NCBI GenBank assembly: GCA_004352715.1
Contig: SCFE01000050.1
Location: forward strand, 389,503-453,502
Length of the DNA stretch: 64,000 nt
From: Hofstenia miamia
Lineage: Eukaryota > Xenacoelomorpha > Acoela
Direction: 5' to 3'
The notes beneath the pieces were generated by a model. That model was given only the letters and a program-made list of their open reading frames with translations, searched no databases and had not been told where the DNA came from. A program made the position numbers and the translations under genes. The number at the start of each line of letters is the position of its first letter. The stretch's first letter is position 1. Positions 13,256 to 24,329 of the stretch are shown one piece after another.

Positions 13256-14252
13256 TTTTAATGAAGCTATAGTTATCATCACGATAACATGTCTTTGGAA
13301 CTTAATCGAATAGATCGTTCACTGGAATCAGTTTCTGTACTTTATTTAGTCATTCATCTTTTTTCAGAGCTATAAACAAGTACTTAGACTTTTCAACTGG
13401 GATTTTCTTCTTTAGTCACCATACCGTAGTGTCTTAAGAATAGCTATACATGTATTTAAATTAACGAGAAGAATTTGGTAAACAGCATTTTGTTAAGTTT
13501 CTACAAAGATGACATAGTTTGCATACCAAACCAGCATTCATCCGCATGGTCCAACAGCAGTTAGAGGTATGACCAATTCAAAAACCCAAACTTCTATTTA
13601 ATTATACAATTGCTCTAAAATAAGTATTATAATAAGTGAAGGTTTCATTTGTTTGAGCAGGTTGGCTATGACGGGCTTCCAGCAATTTTCTTGTCAAACA
13701 TTTTATTGGATATTTAGTATGTCGCATTTAAAACGTTTCAGGAACATGATCATTACCATCATCACATGAAAAAAAATTTTTTGATGTTTCTAGAAATTTA
13801 GTAAAAAGACTCCAAACCAACATTAATGTATAAAGCAGTTTTATTAATTACACAAAGCAAAATAAAAAGAAGGCTGAACCTACTTCAACCCTAACTTGAG
13901 AACGCTACTATTATAGATAGCTGCAAATCTTTTCTGAAACCTAATATTTTCTGTCGCGATTTTTGTTGAAACGTTTGTGTCTATTTTATCTTTAGAAGTT
14001 GGAAGGAACGTGAATTTCTTCGTGAAAACACAAAAATTGTCTATAAATTAATCAACTGAAGAACTTCCTTTCCCTTTTCCTCTCTCTATGAATTTCCAAA
14101 TAAAATCAATATTCCAATTTAATTTTAGTGATTCCATTTTCGGATGTTGACATTTGAATTGAAAGAAGATTTAATCCATGTATTGCACCTTTACTATGCC
14201 CAAATATTAAAATTGATCAACTGCAATATGTGGTTATTATGAATTTATCCAG

Positions 14253-14335
14253 GCTTTACCAACGTGATCGCGGACTTCACATTAGCAGAGCGTCTGCCTT
14301 GAATAAGGATTTATTTTTAATATGGGATTACAGAG
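14253..14335 (+). other. GC-rich 83-nt block with exon-like borders
   Basis: A markedly GC-richer block is bounded by TTTATCCAG on the left and GAG/GTGAG on the right, so its length as an exon would be 83 nt. One frame is open throughout (one leading base, 27 codons, one trailing base) and ends near FLIWDYR. That phase does not fit between receptor exon 1 (ends in phase 0) and the exon at 42362 (starts in phase 0). It could be an exon of another gene, an old repeat, or chance. Confidence 0.2.
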
Positions 14336-15311
14336 GTGAGACATAGATTTGATATTTTTCATTAAACGAATGAATTTTGATTGTTTTAAAAAATGCCTAC
14401 TCCAGTCTGAGCTGTAAAAATGAATAAATTAATTTTTTTGTATAAATATTATAATTACTATCGCTTGAAGTTAATCAACTGCCCACAAACTATACAATGA
14501 AATAATATTTCAAAGGGTTTTTATAATTATATATATATTTTACTTAGTTCACACATTTTTTACTAAAATTTATGAATAATAAAGCTTTATACAGACTTAA
14601 GAATTTTTTTTTAAAACCTACTGGTTAATTCCACGTAACGGACCCACACAATTTTGTCGTATACTTAACATAAATAATAAATTCAATTAGAACAATTTTT
14701 ATTGACTTATTGAAATGTTAAACTGTTATGTATATTACATTCTACTATTACAAAGCTCCGTATCGAACTCACGTTTCATTTTTCTACAAAAATTATTTAA
14801 CTTACATTTAAAAAATAGGTCATTTTTAAAAAAAATACATGTGTACTTTCGCATATAAATCCGACGTAATATTATCAAGACCAAAATCGCATCTTGAAAT
14901 TTCAATTTCGCTTGATAAAAGTTTAATTTCTATGTAACGGGTTCTACAAACTTAACGTAACGCACCCACACATAAATTTTGAAAAGAATGAGTTTAAGAA
15001 TGCACATAGTAATAAACCAACTTAATAGTATTCTATTTACACTAAGCTAAAATTCAATTTCTTGCTTCATTATGCGGCAAAAAACACATACAATGATAAA
15101 CTTTATGAGATTTTTATCGAAAATATAATTGTAAGAAAAATATATTATCTTATTATCTGGCAATAGTGCAGTGATTTGAATATTTTCTTAACAAACTGAT
15201 TTTTTACAAATCGGCGAAAATCAATTTTTCATATGGTTGACAAATTTATAGAATTACTCTACTATTTATTATGAAAAAAAACAATGCTTTCATTTGCTCT
15301 TTTTTAAAACT

Positions 15312-15339
15312 TATAGTTGGCTGCAAAAAAAATGAGACT
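15312..15339. repeat. Left terminal inverted repeat of the Tc1 element
   Basis: Exact inverse of 16580-16607, including the run of eight A. Confidence 0.93.
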
Positions 15340-15433
15340 AGAAAAAAGGCATATTACTTTTGAACTATTGAACGTAACAACTCAAGAAAGGTAAGATTTT
15401 AAAGATACATTAAGGGACTATAAGTAAAAAGCA

Positions 15434-16375
15434 TCAAAGTCTAATTTGTTTTCCTCCTGTAGAAATAACTTCATTCAAACGAACTGAAACTGATTTCATT
15501 AAATTCGACTTCATTTCAGATGTCAAAATGTGTTGACTTTCTTGGATTTTTTCTTTTAAATCGGATATATTTTTCGGATTTTTCTTCTCAACGTCATTTT
15601 TCAATATCTGCCACACGTTTTCGATTGGAGAAAGATCAGCAGAACTTGGTGGCCATTGCAAAAACTGGATATTATTTTCAGAAAACCAATTTTTTGTCTT
15701 TGCTGACGTGTGCGGGGTTGCTCCGTCCTGTTGGAGTATCCATCCATCATCATATAAAGCATCAGCATAAGGCATAAATTCAGCTATAATTTGGCAATAT
15801 CTTTGACTGTCGATTGTGGCTTTTCCGTCTAAAATTTTCAAATAAAACCCACGATAGGAAAGTGCTCCCCAAACCATAATTTTTTGGTCGAACTTTGGAA
15901 CCGCTTTTGTTGGTCTTGGACATTTCTTTGACGACCACACTTGTACTTTGTTTCTGTGTAGTTGAAATACGCACTCATCAGTTATCCAAACATCTTCAAA
16001 AGTGTAGTCTTTCCAATCTTTCACGAAATTTAATCTTTTTTCTTGATGTTCTTTTGTAATCAGAAGTCGATTTTTTCTGCCAATTTTTGTAACTCCACTT
16101 TTTTTCAGTGTTCTCTGAACTGTGGTTTCATGCACAGAGATGTCGGCTTCAGTTTGAAGTCGGTTTGCAATTTTTTTCCCAGAAATATAGGGATTTTTGA
16201 GAGCAATTGCGACTGTTTTCTGAATGAATTTTCCAATAATTTTTCGAGGGCGTCCACTTCCTTTTCTTCTTTTGAGAGATTCTCCTTGTCGAATTTTTTT
16301 CAGCTTTCGAAAATAAGTTGATCGAGAAATTTGCGATGTCGCAAAGGCGTTTTCAAGCTGTTCCAACCTTTCCAT
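15434..16375 (-). CDS. Tc1/mariner-family DD34E transposase, full length
   Basis: 313 codons, no stop or frameshift, inside matched inverted repeats. Residues about 1-35 form a first helix-turn-helix region; an AT-hook-like GRPRK follows at 41-45; a second helix-turn-helix lies about 49-95. The catalytic domain has D133 in WITDECVF, D217 in LQQDGATPHTS and E252 in DLSPIENVW. There are 34 residues between the last two, giving a DD34E triad as in Tc1-like enzymes. Length is close to the usual 340 of the family. The protein would act in the nucleus, cutting the element out and joining it to TA sites. All three catalytic residues are present, so the enzyme may be active. Opposite-strand frames here are shadows. 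Confidence 0.95.
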   Translation of the reverse strand: MERLEQLENAFATSQISRSTYFRKLKKIRQGESLKRRKGSGRPRKIIGKFIQKTVAIALKNPYISGKKIANRLQTEADISVHETTVQRTLKKSGVTKIGRKNRLLITKEHQEKRLNFVKDWKDYTFEDVWITDECVFQLHRNKVQVWSSKKCPRPTKAVPKFDQKIMVWGALSYRGFYLKILDGKATIDSQRYCQIIAEFMPYADALYDDGWILQQDGATPHTSAKTKNWFSENNIQFLQWPPSSADLSPIENVWQILKNDVEKKNPKNISDLKEKIQESQHILTSEMKSNLMKSVSVRLNEVISTGGKQIRL

Positions 16376-16579
16376 TCCGAAGAAATCAAGTAGGAACTTT
16401 GCAAAGCAAAAAAATTGTTTGGTAAGTGTTTTCCAACAATTACGAAGTACCAGTTTAATTAATTAACTTTTTTGTTTGACCATTTTAAAGTTCACAAAAT
16501 TCTCGTTGTCTTTTATTTTTATAGTTTTCCTCTAAAACGTCTCAATACGTTTCCACAAAGCGTGAAAAAATAGGTGTTC

Positions 16580-16607
16580 AGTCTCATTTTTTTTGCAGCC
16601 AACTATA
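16580..16607. repeat. Right terminal inverted repeat of the Tc1 element
   Basis: Exact inverse of 15312-15339; it lies on the 5' side of the transposase gene. Confidence 0.93.
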
Positions 16608-16987
16608 TGTATCTACTAATTGATTGGTTGCAAAATATTTTTGTGTGATTGCGAAATGTCATAAAATATTTCAAATATGTTAAATATTTAATAAAGTTGC
16701 ATGGTTAATTCATTGTAAATCATACTAGGTTTGGAATAGATACATGAGTCGTGGTAGACTGATAATTAATTGAATGGAACTATGGTGCATTTTTTATATA
16801 TACATTGTGGTTTTTACATGACTGTCGGTGGTCAAAATAGGATGATTTGCAATGTCAACGTGAGAACTTGACTGCTTATTGGTTCATTAGAGGTTTTTTA
16901 CTTACACTATGGGCTTTAAATTTCCTATCAGCACAATAAATTTTAAAATTTTTATTAAGATATAAAATTTTTAATGTACGCATGACC

Positions 16988-16992
<5 letters not shown>

Positions 16993-17018
<26 letters not shown>
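16993..17018. repeat. (TA)n microsatellite
   Basis: Uninterrupted TA run of 13 units. Confidence 0.95.
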
Positions 17019-18034
17019 AATTAATCTACCAATAATTTACGAATTTATTATTTTATTTCCTAGCTTTGCATAAATTTTTCAAATTAGTTTTTCTTGCGAA
17101 TTGCATATTGATGGTTTCCTTAATAGAGCTTGCCGACCGATATTTTCTGAATTTTAAAGCATTGGAGACTTCGAAAGATAGTAAAATTACTTTCAAATGA
17201 AACATTGGCTTTAAAATAAAATAATTATATATTCTGGTCTACTTTTTAAACATGGTAATCAAAGCCTAAGTTGACATCTTACGAAATTCCGACATATTTC
17301 TCCATATGAACGTTTCGGATAGTATTTAAATTTCGAATTAATTTCCTAGAAATTATAAATTGTATTATGGAATAGAATGTTTCAGCTACAGTATATAAAA
17401 TGTCAAATTTACAGTCAAACATTTATTCAAAATTAATTTAAAAACTCTATCTGCTATATGAATAATGCATCTTGGCAATGGACTTATCATTTTTTCATAT
17501 GAATTTTCTTAAATAAAATAATTAAGCAAATTTCTTAATTATAATTAAATTAATTTCAATTTGTAAAACAATATTGTGCTTAATCCATTTCTTTCAAAAT
17601 GCATCTGATATTATTAAAATGAGCGTAAATTAAATGATGATTTCATTGATTTAAAAGTCACTCGGTGTTTTTTACATTTTAAGACATTGATTTATTAGCT
17701 ATCTTTTCCAATAATGATGATAATTTTTCTATTACTTATTATTGATTTCGGGTTTTCAATCAATCATTAATAAAACTGTATTTTTAATTTGTCTTCTAAC
17801 ACTATCTGAAAAATCTGTTAGCTCATCGTACCGAATATCTTTAATACTACGTCAAATCGTATAATGTGCAAAATATTCTAAGCTAAATTTTATGGCATAG
17901 AAAACTTATTAGTTTTACTTTTACTTACCATTACCATTATTAAATTAAGGTATTCTATAATTATTAATGTGAAATTTGTGATATCGTCAGGCTTAAGATA
18001 ATGGACTTATTAAATGTGATTAAAATCTGAAGTT

Positions 18035-18048
18035 TATATATATATATA
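18035..18048. repeat. Short (TA)7 tract
   Basis: Uninterrupted TA run. Confidence 0.9.
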
Positions 18049-18455
18049 CTTTTCTTCATATCCCAGTACTATTATTGAATATGATTCGAATGAAATAAAT
18101 CTTTGGTTAGATTTTGAAGAAAAGCCAAATTGAATGTCAATTTAGTGCGGCAACTGTCCGTCATCGATTTTGTCACGCCATTGAGCTTGAGTGTACATTC
18201 ACAGGGGAAGGATAACTCAGTTAGGCTAATTGAATTTTTCAACTCAATCGAATAGTTATTTAATTAAATAAATTTTTTCTTGCCAATTAAAGTCAAAATT
18301 ATACATTTTGAATCAAAACACCTCAATGTTCATTTTTGACAAACACTAAATTGTGAAATTATATTCATTAAAAAATATTCTATTCAGATTTTTTGACATT
18401 ATGTGGAAATCTAAGAAATAGGTTAGTACATGACCTACATATTTTTGGGATTAAG

Positions 18456-18520
18456 TAGGTCACGGTCTAGTGGTGGCCGTAAATTTCTATGCAATCAAGG
18501 TCTTTTCGAATCCTCTTGAC
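18456..18520 (+). repeat. tRNA-like piece, possible tRNA pseudogene or SINE head
   Basis: GGTCTAGTGGT at 18464-18474 resembles a tRNA A box (D arm), and TTTTCGAATCC at 18503-18513 resembles a B box (T arm), at a spacing normal for a tRNA. The acceptor stem does not pair and no proper anticodon arm forms, so it is not a working tRNA. A tRNA-derived SINE is possible, but no second copy was seen in the window. Confidence 0.3.
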
Positions 18521-21500
18521 GTAATTTTATTTTGGTTAATAAAATTATCCCCGTCATGATAAATACCGTATACAATACTTAATAGTATCAATTTATATGT
18601 ACATGTATGTATTATGTAGAATTAATTTTTTGGTTCACTTTTGCCAGTATTTAGCAACAATCTTTGTTTGGAATAAAGACATTTATTGGGTTTAACTATT
18701 GCAAATCATTTCTTTACATAAATGTTTAAAAAACCTAATGAATTTTTCAGCTTCCTAATCTTCTAAGAAATTTCAAAGTAAATTTGCTTTGATTAAATTA
18801 CTTTAAATTTTTAAATGGGCATATTGATTTCCTTCGATCCCTTTTTCCACGCTACTCCAATATTAATTAAAATGTATAAATTCAGGATTTCATTGACTGG
18901 TTAGAATTAATTAGGGCTTTCAAGTATCCAAATTTTGAAATTTTATAGCTCAGATATTGAATTACGGATTTTACACTATATCTATTACATTTATAGGAAA
19001 TTTATTTATACCATTTATAAACATTCGAAAAATCATATCAGCCAAAGCAATTTCATAATTTTACCCCACTAAACTTTTTATAAAATATTTGAATAATTTA
19101 TAATTCAGATATTGCATTTCAAACTGTTAATTTAACTGTATAATGCGAAAAATCGTTACAATTTATTTGAAAATTTTGTAAAACCCCTTTCGCAATGCAC
19201 AGAGACAACATACAGTGAACACACTGTGCAAAAATATGTAAGTAAAATTACATTTAGATGAGCTGCTTGCACCGCCGGTTATTAAATTGCTTAATCAAAA
19301 CTATTTTCTTGTTATTTGAAGAATATCTAAATTATATATTGGCATGGCAATATTTGTTAAATTTTGAACGGGTTAAATATGATGACATGCAACAATAGAA
19401 ATCAGTTGAGGTTAGACTAAGAATTTTCTGAAGCCGGCCTCTCCCCGTTTCAATGGGTAAACAAAATCATGCTTTCAATGAAGAAACTATGTCCTTATAG
19501 CCGTGCTACAAGCAAAATATATTAATTTATCAATAATAGTAAACTACCGGCTGTTTCTTACAAGAATATGAAATTTCTTCTTTCTCCTAGAAAGATATCA
19601 AAGCAATACCGTGGTGCAAACCATAAGTAGCGGGGAAAATATGTGATATACAAATAATTTCTTTTTTGAATTTCTATTACAACTACCATTAGTTACTTCT
19701 ATTTTACAAAATATAAATTTCTTACAAGGTCTATAGCCCACGACGAAAATAAGCTGCTATAAAGAAGAGGTAGAATGTTCCCATTTCATTGTATTGAGGT
19801 TAATCATTATTGTACATTAGGTTTACATTAGTTAAGACATATTAATATAGATGTAATTGCACAAAGTACTAATTACATGCTTGATGTTTCTTCATGTTGA
19901 TTTCAATGATTCTACTATAAAACTAAACTTTGCACAAGTATTCTTCATACCAGTACTTTCAATTTGGAATGTAATGTCATCATTGCTTTTGATAACATAG
20001 TCAAGTATCCAATTTTTTGAAATTCATTAAATATTGGTTTTAGCATTTGGAAATGATGTAATTCAATAGAATTTATTCTTAATTTATCAAATTCAATTTT
20101 CTTGAATATTTCACGTACGTTTTCACACTATCAGTGATATTACGTTCTTGGAAAACAATATTATACATAAAATGAGCAGATATTTGAAAATTTATATTTT
20201 AGGGTTATTACATTAAAAAAGTTTGTTGACCTTTCATGCCTATAACTGCCAATTCACTACCGTCTTGTCTATCATCGCAATCCCCGCTTCTTCCACCTTT
20301 GTATATGACATTTATTGATTCATAATAAAAATGAAAGTTTAAGAAAGGCGCAATTTGATTACATTTTGCAAGTATAAGAAAACAGGTGCACATCATTGAT
20401 ATTTACTCAAAGAAATAAAAATGAATTTAGAGATCTGAACTCAGAGAATTATAAAAAACGTGAATAAATGTACAAGAAGCATAGCAGAATGGATTTCAAG
20501 TTTAACAAGTTATCCGATCCGACATGACATTTGCGTGCAGATTTTTAAAATTTTGTTTACATGTTTTCGTCTAAAATTGTCTTTTTATATGTTTGGTTGT
20601 CTACCACAACTAGTAGATATGTTAAACATTTCGCATTGAAGTGTTGTCATTTTGAGAAAACATTTCAAGAGTTTTATTGGCTATATACATGTTTGTTAAA
20701 TGAATTCTAATTTAAAACAGTGAAGTATTTATTACGTAATAGAAGTTTAAGTTGTTTTGAAATTTAATTAATTCATGCCTTTTATGATAATTTCACTAGA
20801 TCCTCCTTTTCCAACTATGAGCTTCACAATTCAATAAACTCAATTTTTTTCATTACTGCTTAGGTTATGAGTTATGACAGTTTGTGAATTTACCTCTTTT
20901 GGTATATTTCAAACTTTCCCAACTCTTATAAAGCTATTCCAGCTATGCATGCATCTTTTTCTTCAAAATTTTCAGAACAAATTCGAATTTTTAATCAAAG
21001 TAATAACTTAGGGGATTTGATTCTCCACGCCTACTCGACTGCTAATTTTTGACAGTTTCTAGTTACAGAAAAATTGAAGAATTATTTTCTCAAATTGGTT
21101 TTTGACAGAACATAATAAGTTTTAGAACTGATTATGGTGACAAATTTCTAGATTTATTTGAAATTTATGATCATTTTTCGTTAAAATCAATACTCAATAT
21201 AAACGAAATAAAATACAGGTTGAGCACAGGGTCGTCCTTACGAAATTCTCTATTGAGATGTTCAGTGAATTGCATAGCATTATTGACGAAATAAGAGCAT
21301 AACGATTCATCTTTGAAGTTTACCACGTATCATTTAATTTATGTTATGTATGAAAGTTCAATTTTTTTTAAACGTTGGTCATTTTGATTGTATTCTATCT
21401 AGAATACATGAATGAAAAATAATTTTAGAGTAAAAGTTAGCTTAGCTTCAACATGGATTCCTTTTTTCGCATGCATACAATATATAACCACTTTCCATTT

Positions 21501-22295
21501 ATTCTAAGGTATGGCTAAATCCAGACCGAATAAGAGTTAGATGTCATAAACGGCGGGGGAAAGGATGTGTATATTCAGTACGCATTCCTCTTCATATATC
21601 TTAAGGAGAGGGTCCTAATTTCAGGTCAATGCGAGACAGCCTATAAAAATTTCGCGGTCAATAATAAAAAATAATTAATTGAAATGTTATCTTTTCAATT
21701 GAACTGCACAATTATATGCAGGATTTATACTCATCTTGTATATTTTTGATATTTGCCAAGTTATTCAAATGAATTTTGTAATCATTTTGTCCATCCACAG
21801 AAATTTAATAAAGTAAGGAGTGTTTGGAAGTTTTTTGATGTATCTTTTATAAAAATATTTTTGTGACCCTGTTGTCAACGCACTAACTATATAAATGTGG
21901 GAATGGGTGTTCTTTGCCACAAATTTATCTTAGCTTTCAAAAAATCTACTTTAACATTTTGAGTTTAAGTATTTAACAGATAAACACGCTGGTTTTCCAA
22001 TCATTGCAATTTTGATGATTTAATGTAATTTGTGACTTACAGTATTGTAATCAGTTCTTCGCATCTACAGTAGTCGCTCGCTTAAATAATTGTTCGATTT
22101 TCCCATCATATCATTTTGACAGGTGTATTACTCTATCTATTGCATAAGAAATTATTTATTTTGAGAAGCACAATATTATCAGTCACATTTTTACATCACA
22201 AAAGTTTTTTCGAATTTTAGTATTCTAGGCCAATCTATCCACTACTAAGCAAAAACTATTTAAAGGCTTTTCCTTTGGCAGCATACAAATAAGAC

Positions 22296-22318
22296 TATAT
22301 ATATATATATATATATAT
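22296..22318. repeat. (TA)n tract, left border of a Penelope-like fragment
   Basis: TA run that directly adjoins the 3' tail of the fragment at 22319. Confidence 0.95.
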
Positions 22319-22963
22319 GAAAGTATTAGATTACTGAGCTTCACAAACGCGACCGGTTTCGATTCAAAGTCTTTATCGGAACAAATTTGGAAGGAAAATT
22401 AATTACAATTAACTACACTGAAAATTATTTAAATTTGCATGCATTAAAAAATGTTGATGTTATAATAATTTTTTCTGTTTATTCATTAATCTTGATCTTA
22501 TTACTTTCTTTATATATAGTGATTTTGCAATGTTGATATTAGGTGACCTGAAAACTGTTCATATATTCTTGTAGCAAAATGTCTTCGTGTCTCTCCGATG
22601 TAAGATTGTTGACAATCTTCACGTGTATATTTACAAATTAATGAAGAAGAACACAGTAACTTTGCTACAGGATCTTTGTTTTGCATTTCTTCAAGGTTTA
22701 ATTCGTTTTTCTTAGATTGTTTAACTGTATCTTTTAATATGGAATTTAAGGATTTCAATTGACTTTTCTTGAAATGTTCACTATATGGTTTTAAATGTTG
22801 TGGTATAAATATTGAAAGAAACTTCGGGATTAACTTTAATGATATACATTCTTTAATGAATATTATGCGTAAATGGTCTTTTTGTATTTTTAAATGTAGT
22901 TTTCTAAATTTTCCAAAATTGTCTTTTTCTTTGGCTGTCAGTATTTTCGAATTAATGTATATA
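22319..22963 (-). mobile_element. Penelope-like retroelement fragment in a (TA)n tract
   Basis: On the minus strand this holds about 150 codons of open frame running out of a TA tract, a stop at 22510, and a tail with CCGATAAAGAC, spacer, AATCGAAACC that runs into a second TA tract. Both ends therefore lie in (TA)n. The coding part has a GIY-YIG nuclease region but no reverse transcriptase. An N gap (22981-23253) lies just upstream and may hide more. Confidence 0.65.
22510..22962 (-). pseudogene. GIY-YIG endonuclease fragment of a Penelope-like element
   Basis: The minus frame is open from the TA tract to the stop at 22510. The first part is a lysine-rich helical segment ending in ECISLKLIPKFLSIFIP, which resembles the N-terminal region of Penelope-like proteins. 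About 60 residues later comes CKYTREDCQQSYIGETRRHF, a GIY-YIG-type core with the cysteine pair and the YIGETxR motif typical of Penelope-like elements. In standard elements a reverse transcriptase of several hundred residues lies between these parts; here none does. There is no ATG at the left end, and the frame simply enters the repeat. This is either an internally deleted copy or a member of an RT-less family. A shorter, damaged relative is at 50912-51502. Confidence 0.6.
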
Positions 22964-23272
22964 TATTAATATATATATATNNNNNNNNNNNNNNNNNNNN
23001 NNNNNNNNNNNNNNNNNNNNNNNNNNNNNNNNNNNNNNNNNNNNNNNNNNNNNNNNNNNNNNNNNNNNNNNNNNNNNNNNNNNNNNNNNNNNNNNNNNNN
23101 NNNNNNNNNNNNNNNNNNNNNNNNNNNNNNNNNNNNNNNNNNNNNNNNNNNNNNNNNNNNNNNNNNNNNNNNNNNNNNNNNNNNNNNNNNNNNNNNNNNN
23201 NNNNNNNNNNNNNNNNNNNNNNNNNNNNNNNNNNNNNNNNNNNNNNNNNNNNNTATATATATATATATATAT
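22964..23272. repeat. (TA)n tract with assembly gap
   Basis: TA-rich run to 22980, 273 N (22981-23253), then a TA run to 23272. Confidence 0.9.
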
Positions 23273-23529
23273 GATCATATAAATATAAATACAAATAAAC
23301 CTGAACATATATATGAAAAATATAAACGATGAGGTACAACATATATTACAGTAATTGAAATTCAGGCTGTTTGGTTTGGCTGATGTCGGTGTCTTCATGT
23401 ATGGAAAAAACATTTTGAATCAATATTTTTTCAAGGCAGCCTAGTAGTAGATGGATATTACAACTTGGAAATTATAAGGTAAGACTATTAAAACTGAACG
23501 TATTGCCTATTTCTTTGTATTTAAAAGTC

Positions 23530-23918
23530 TCAGATCTGTTTACCTCAACAAACTTTTTAACCATAAAGTAGATTTAAATTATAAAGATTTCATTGACATT
23601 TTCTTTTCTCGCATTTCAACAAGAAGATGAACCAAAACACTTTTGGCATCTAAATATCTGAATAAAAAATTTACAAGTAATTTTTTTTTCACAGAATTGT
23701 TAAAGTATAATGTGCATCTCCATACTGAGATTGATCTATTCGATTGTCCAAAAAAGGTTTCAAAAGCATTAAAATCATTTTTTTGGAATTATTTCTCAAA
23801 ATACTATAGCATTACTAATCATTGTTCTTTCATCTTGTATGCAAATGCTCTTATTGCAAAGAAAAGAACTCTTATTTATTTTGTACAAAATCTTTATTTA
23901 TTTGTAACTTTCTTTTAG
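23530..23918 (+). pseudogene. Possible decayed coding remnant
   Basis: On the + strand two neighbouring open stretches look more protein-like than the background. The first runs about 23530-23625 (NKLFNHKVDLNYKDFIDIFF). After a stop, the frame 23643-23918 continues with a run rich in aromatic and basic residues. I cannot assign a family; an old mobile-element ORF is the likeliest source. The line between weak coding and AT-rich chance is thin here. Confidence 0.2.
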
Positions 23919-24040
23919 GAAGTAAAGTCTTTTAATAAAAAAATAAAAAAAGTAGAACCTATTACTTAGCAGGGCGCACTAGTAGTCTATTACATACTTA
24001 ATAGAGCCTAATATGGAAATATATCGAAATAATGTCGAAA

Positions 24041-24044
<4 letters not shown>

Positions 24045-24074
<30 letters not shown>
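24045..24074. repeat. (TA)15 microsatellite
   Basis: Uninterrupted TA run directly left of a 78-bp duplicated contig end. Confidence 0.95.
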
Positions 24075-24075
<1 letters not shown>

Positions 24076-24077
<2 letters not shown>

Positions 24078-24153
24078 TTTAAACGTGAAAACCATATATA
24101 TGATTAGTATAAACGAAATTATAAGCAATATAAATATCAATATAAATATGTAC
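24076..24153 (+). repeat. First copy of a 78-bp duplication around an N gap
   Basis: Identical to 24252-24329. The copies flank 84 N and a TA tract, so this is most simply an unmerged contig overlap or a TA-length allele. Confidence 0.85.
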
Positions 24154-24251
24154 NNNNNNNNNNNNNNNNNNNNNNNNNNNNNNNNNNNNNNNNNNNNNNN
24201 NNNNNNNNNNNNNNNNNNNNNNNNNNNNNNNNNNNNNATATATATATATAT

Positions 24252-24329
24252 ATTTTAAACGTGAAAACCATATATATGATTAGTATAAACGAAATTATAA
24301 GCAATATAAATATCAATATAAATATGTAC
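24252..24329 (+). repeat. Second copy of the 78-bp duplication
   Basis: Identical to 24076-24153 and preceded by the TA tract 24238-24253. Confidence 0.85.

Larger units (their letters stand above)
7706..15311. other. Receptor intron 1, first part; no assigned gene
   Basis: AT-rich intronic DNA. Short open frames here (for example 8878-9120 -, 9681-9914 -, 12479-12691 -) resemble nothing I know. Two low-complexity patches are listed separately (11141-11400, 13080-13255), as is an 83-nt exon-like block at 14253. Confidence 0.6.
15312..16607 (-). mobile_element. Near-intact Tc1/mariner transposon
   Basis: A 1,296-bp unit bounded by perfect 28-bp inverted repeats (15312-15339 and 16580-16607) that include the flanking TA. 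The repeats read TAGTTGGCTGC, eight A, then TGAGACT. Because the ends read TATA, the exact split between the TA target duplication and the element is ambiguous by two bases. The interior is one uninterrupted transposase gene on the minus strand. Intact ends plus an intact gene point to a recent insertion into receptor intron 1. Confidence 0.93.
16608..22295. other. Receptor intron 1, middle part; no assigned gene
   Basis: AT-rich DNA. Contains TA tracts at 16993 and 18035 and a weak tRNA-like piece at 18456. The short frame at 20208-20396 (-) has a polar stretch (YKGGRSGDCDDRQDGSELAV) that looks coding-like, but I see no family match or clear splice sites. Confidence 0.5.

Noticed and set aside
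16043-16321. 92-codon + strand frame and other frames within 15520-16321
   Set aside because: They are shadows of the intact minus-strand transposase.
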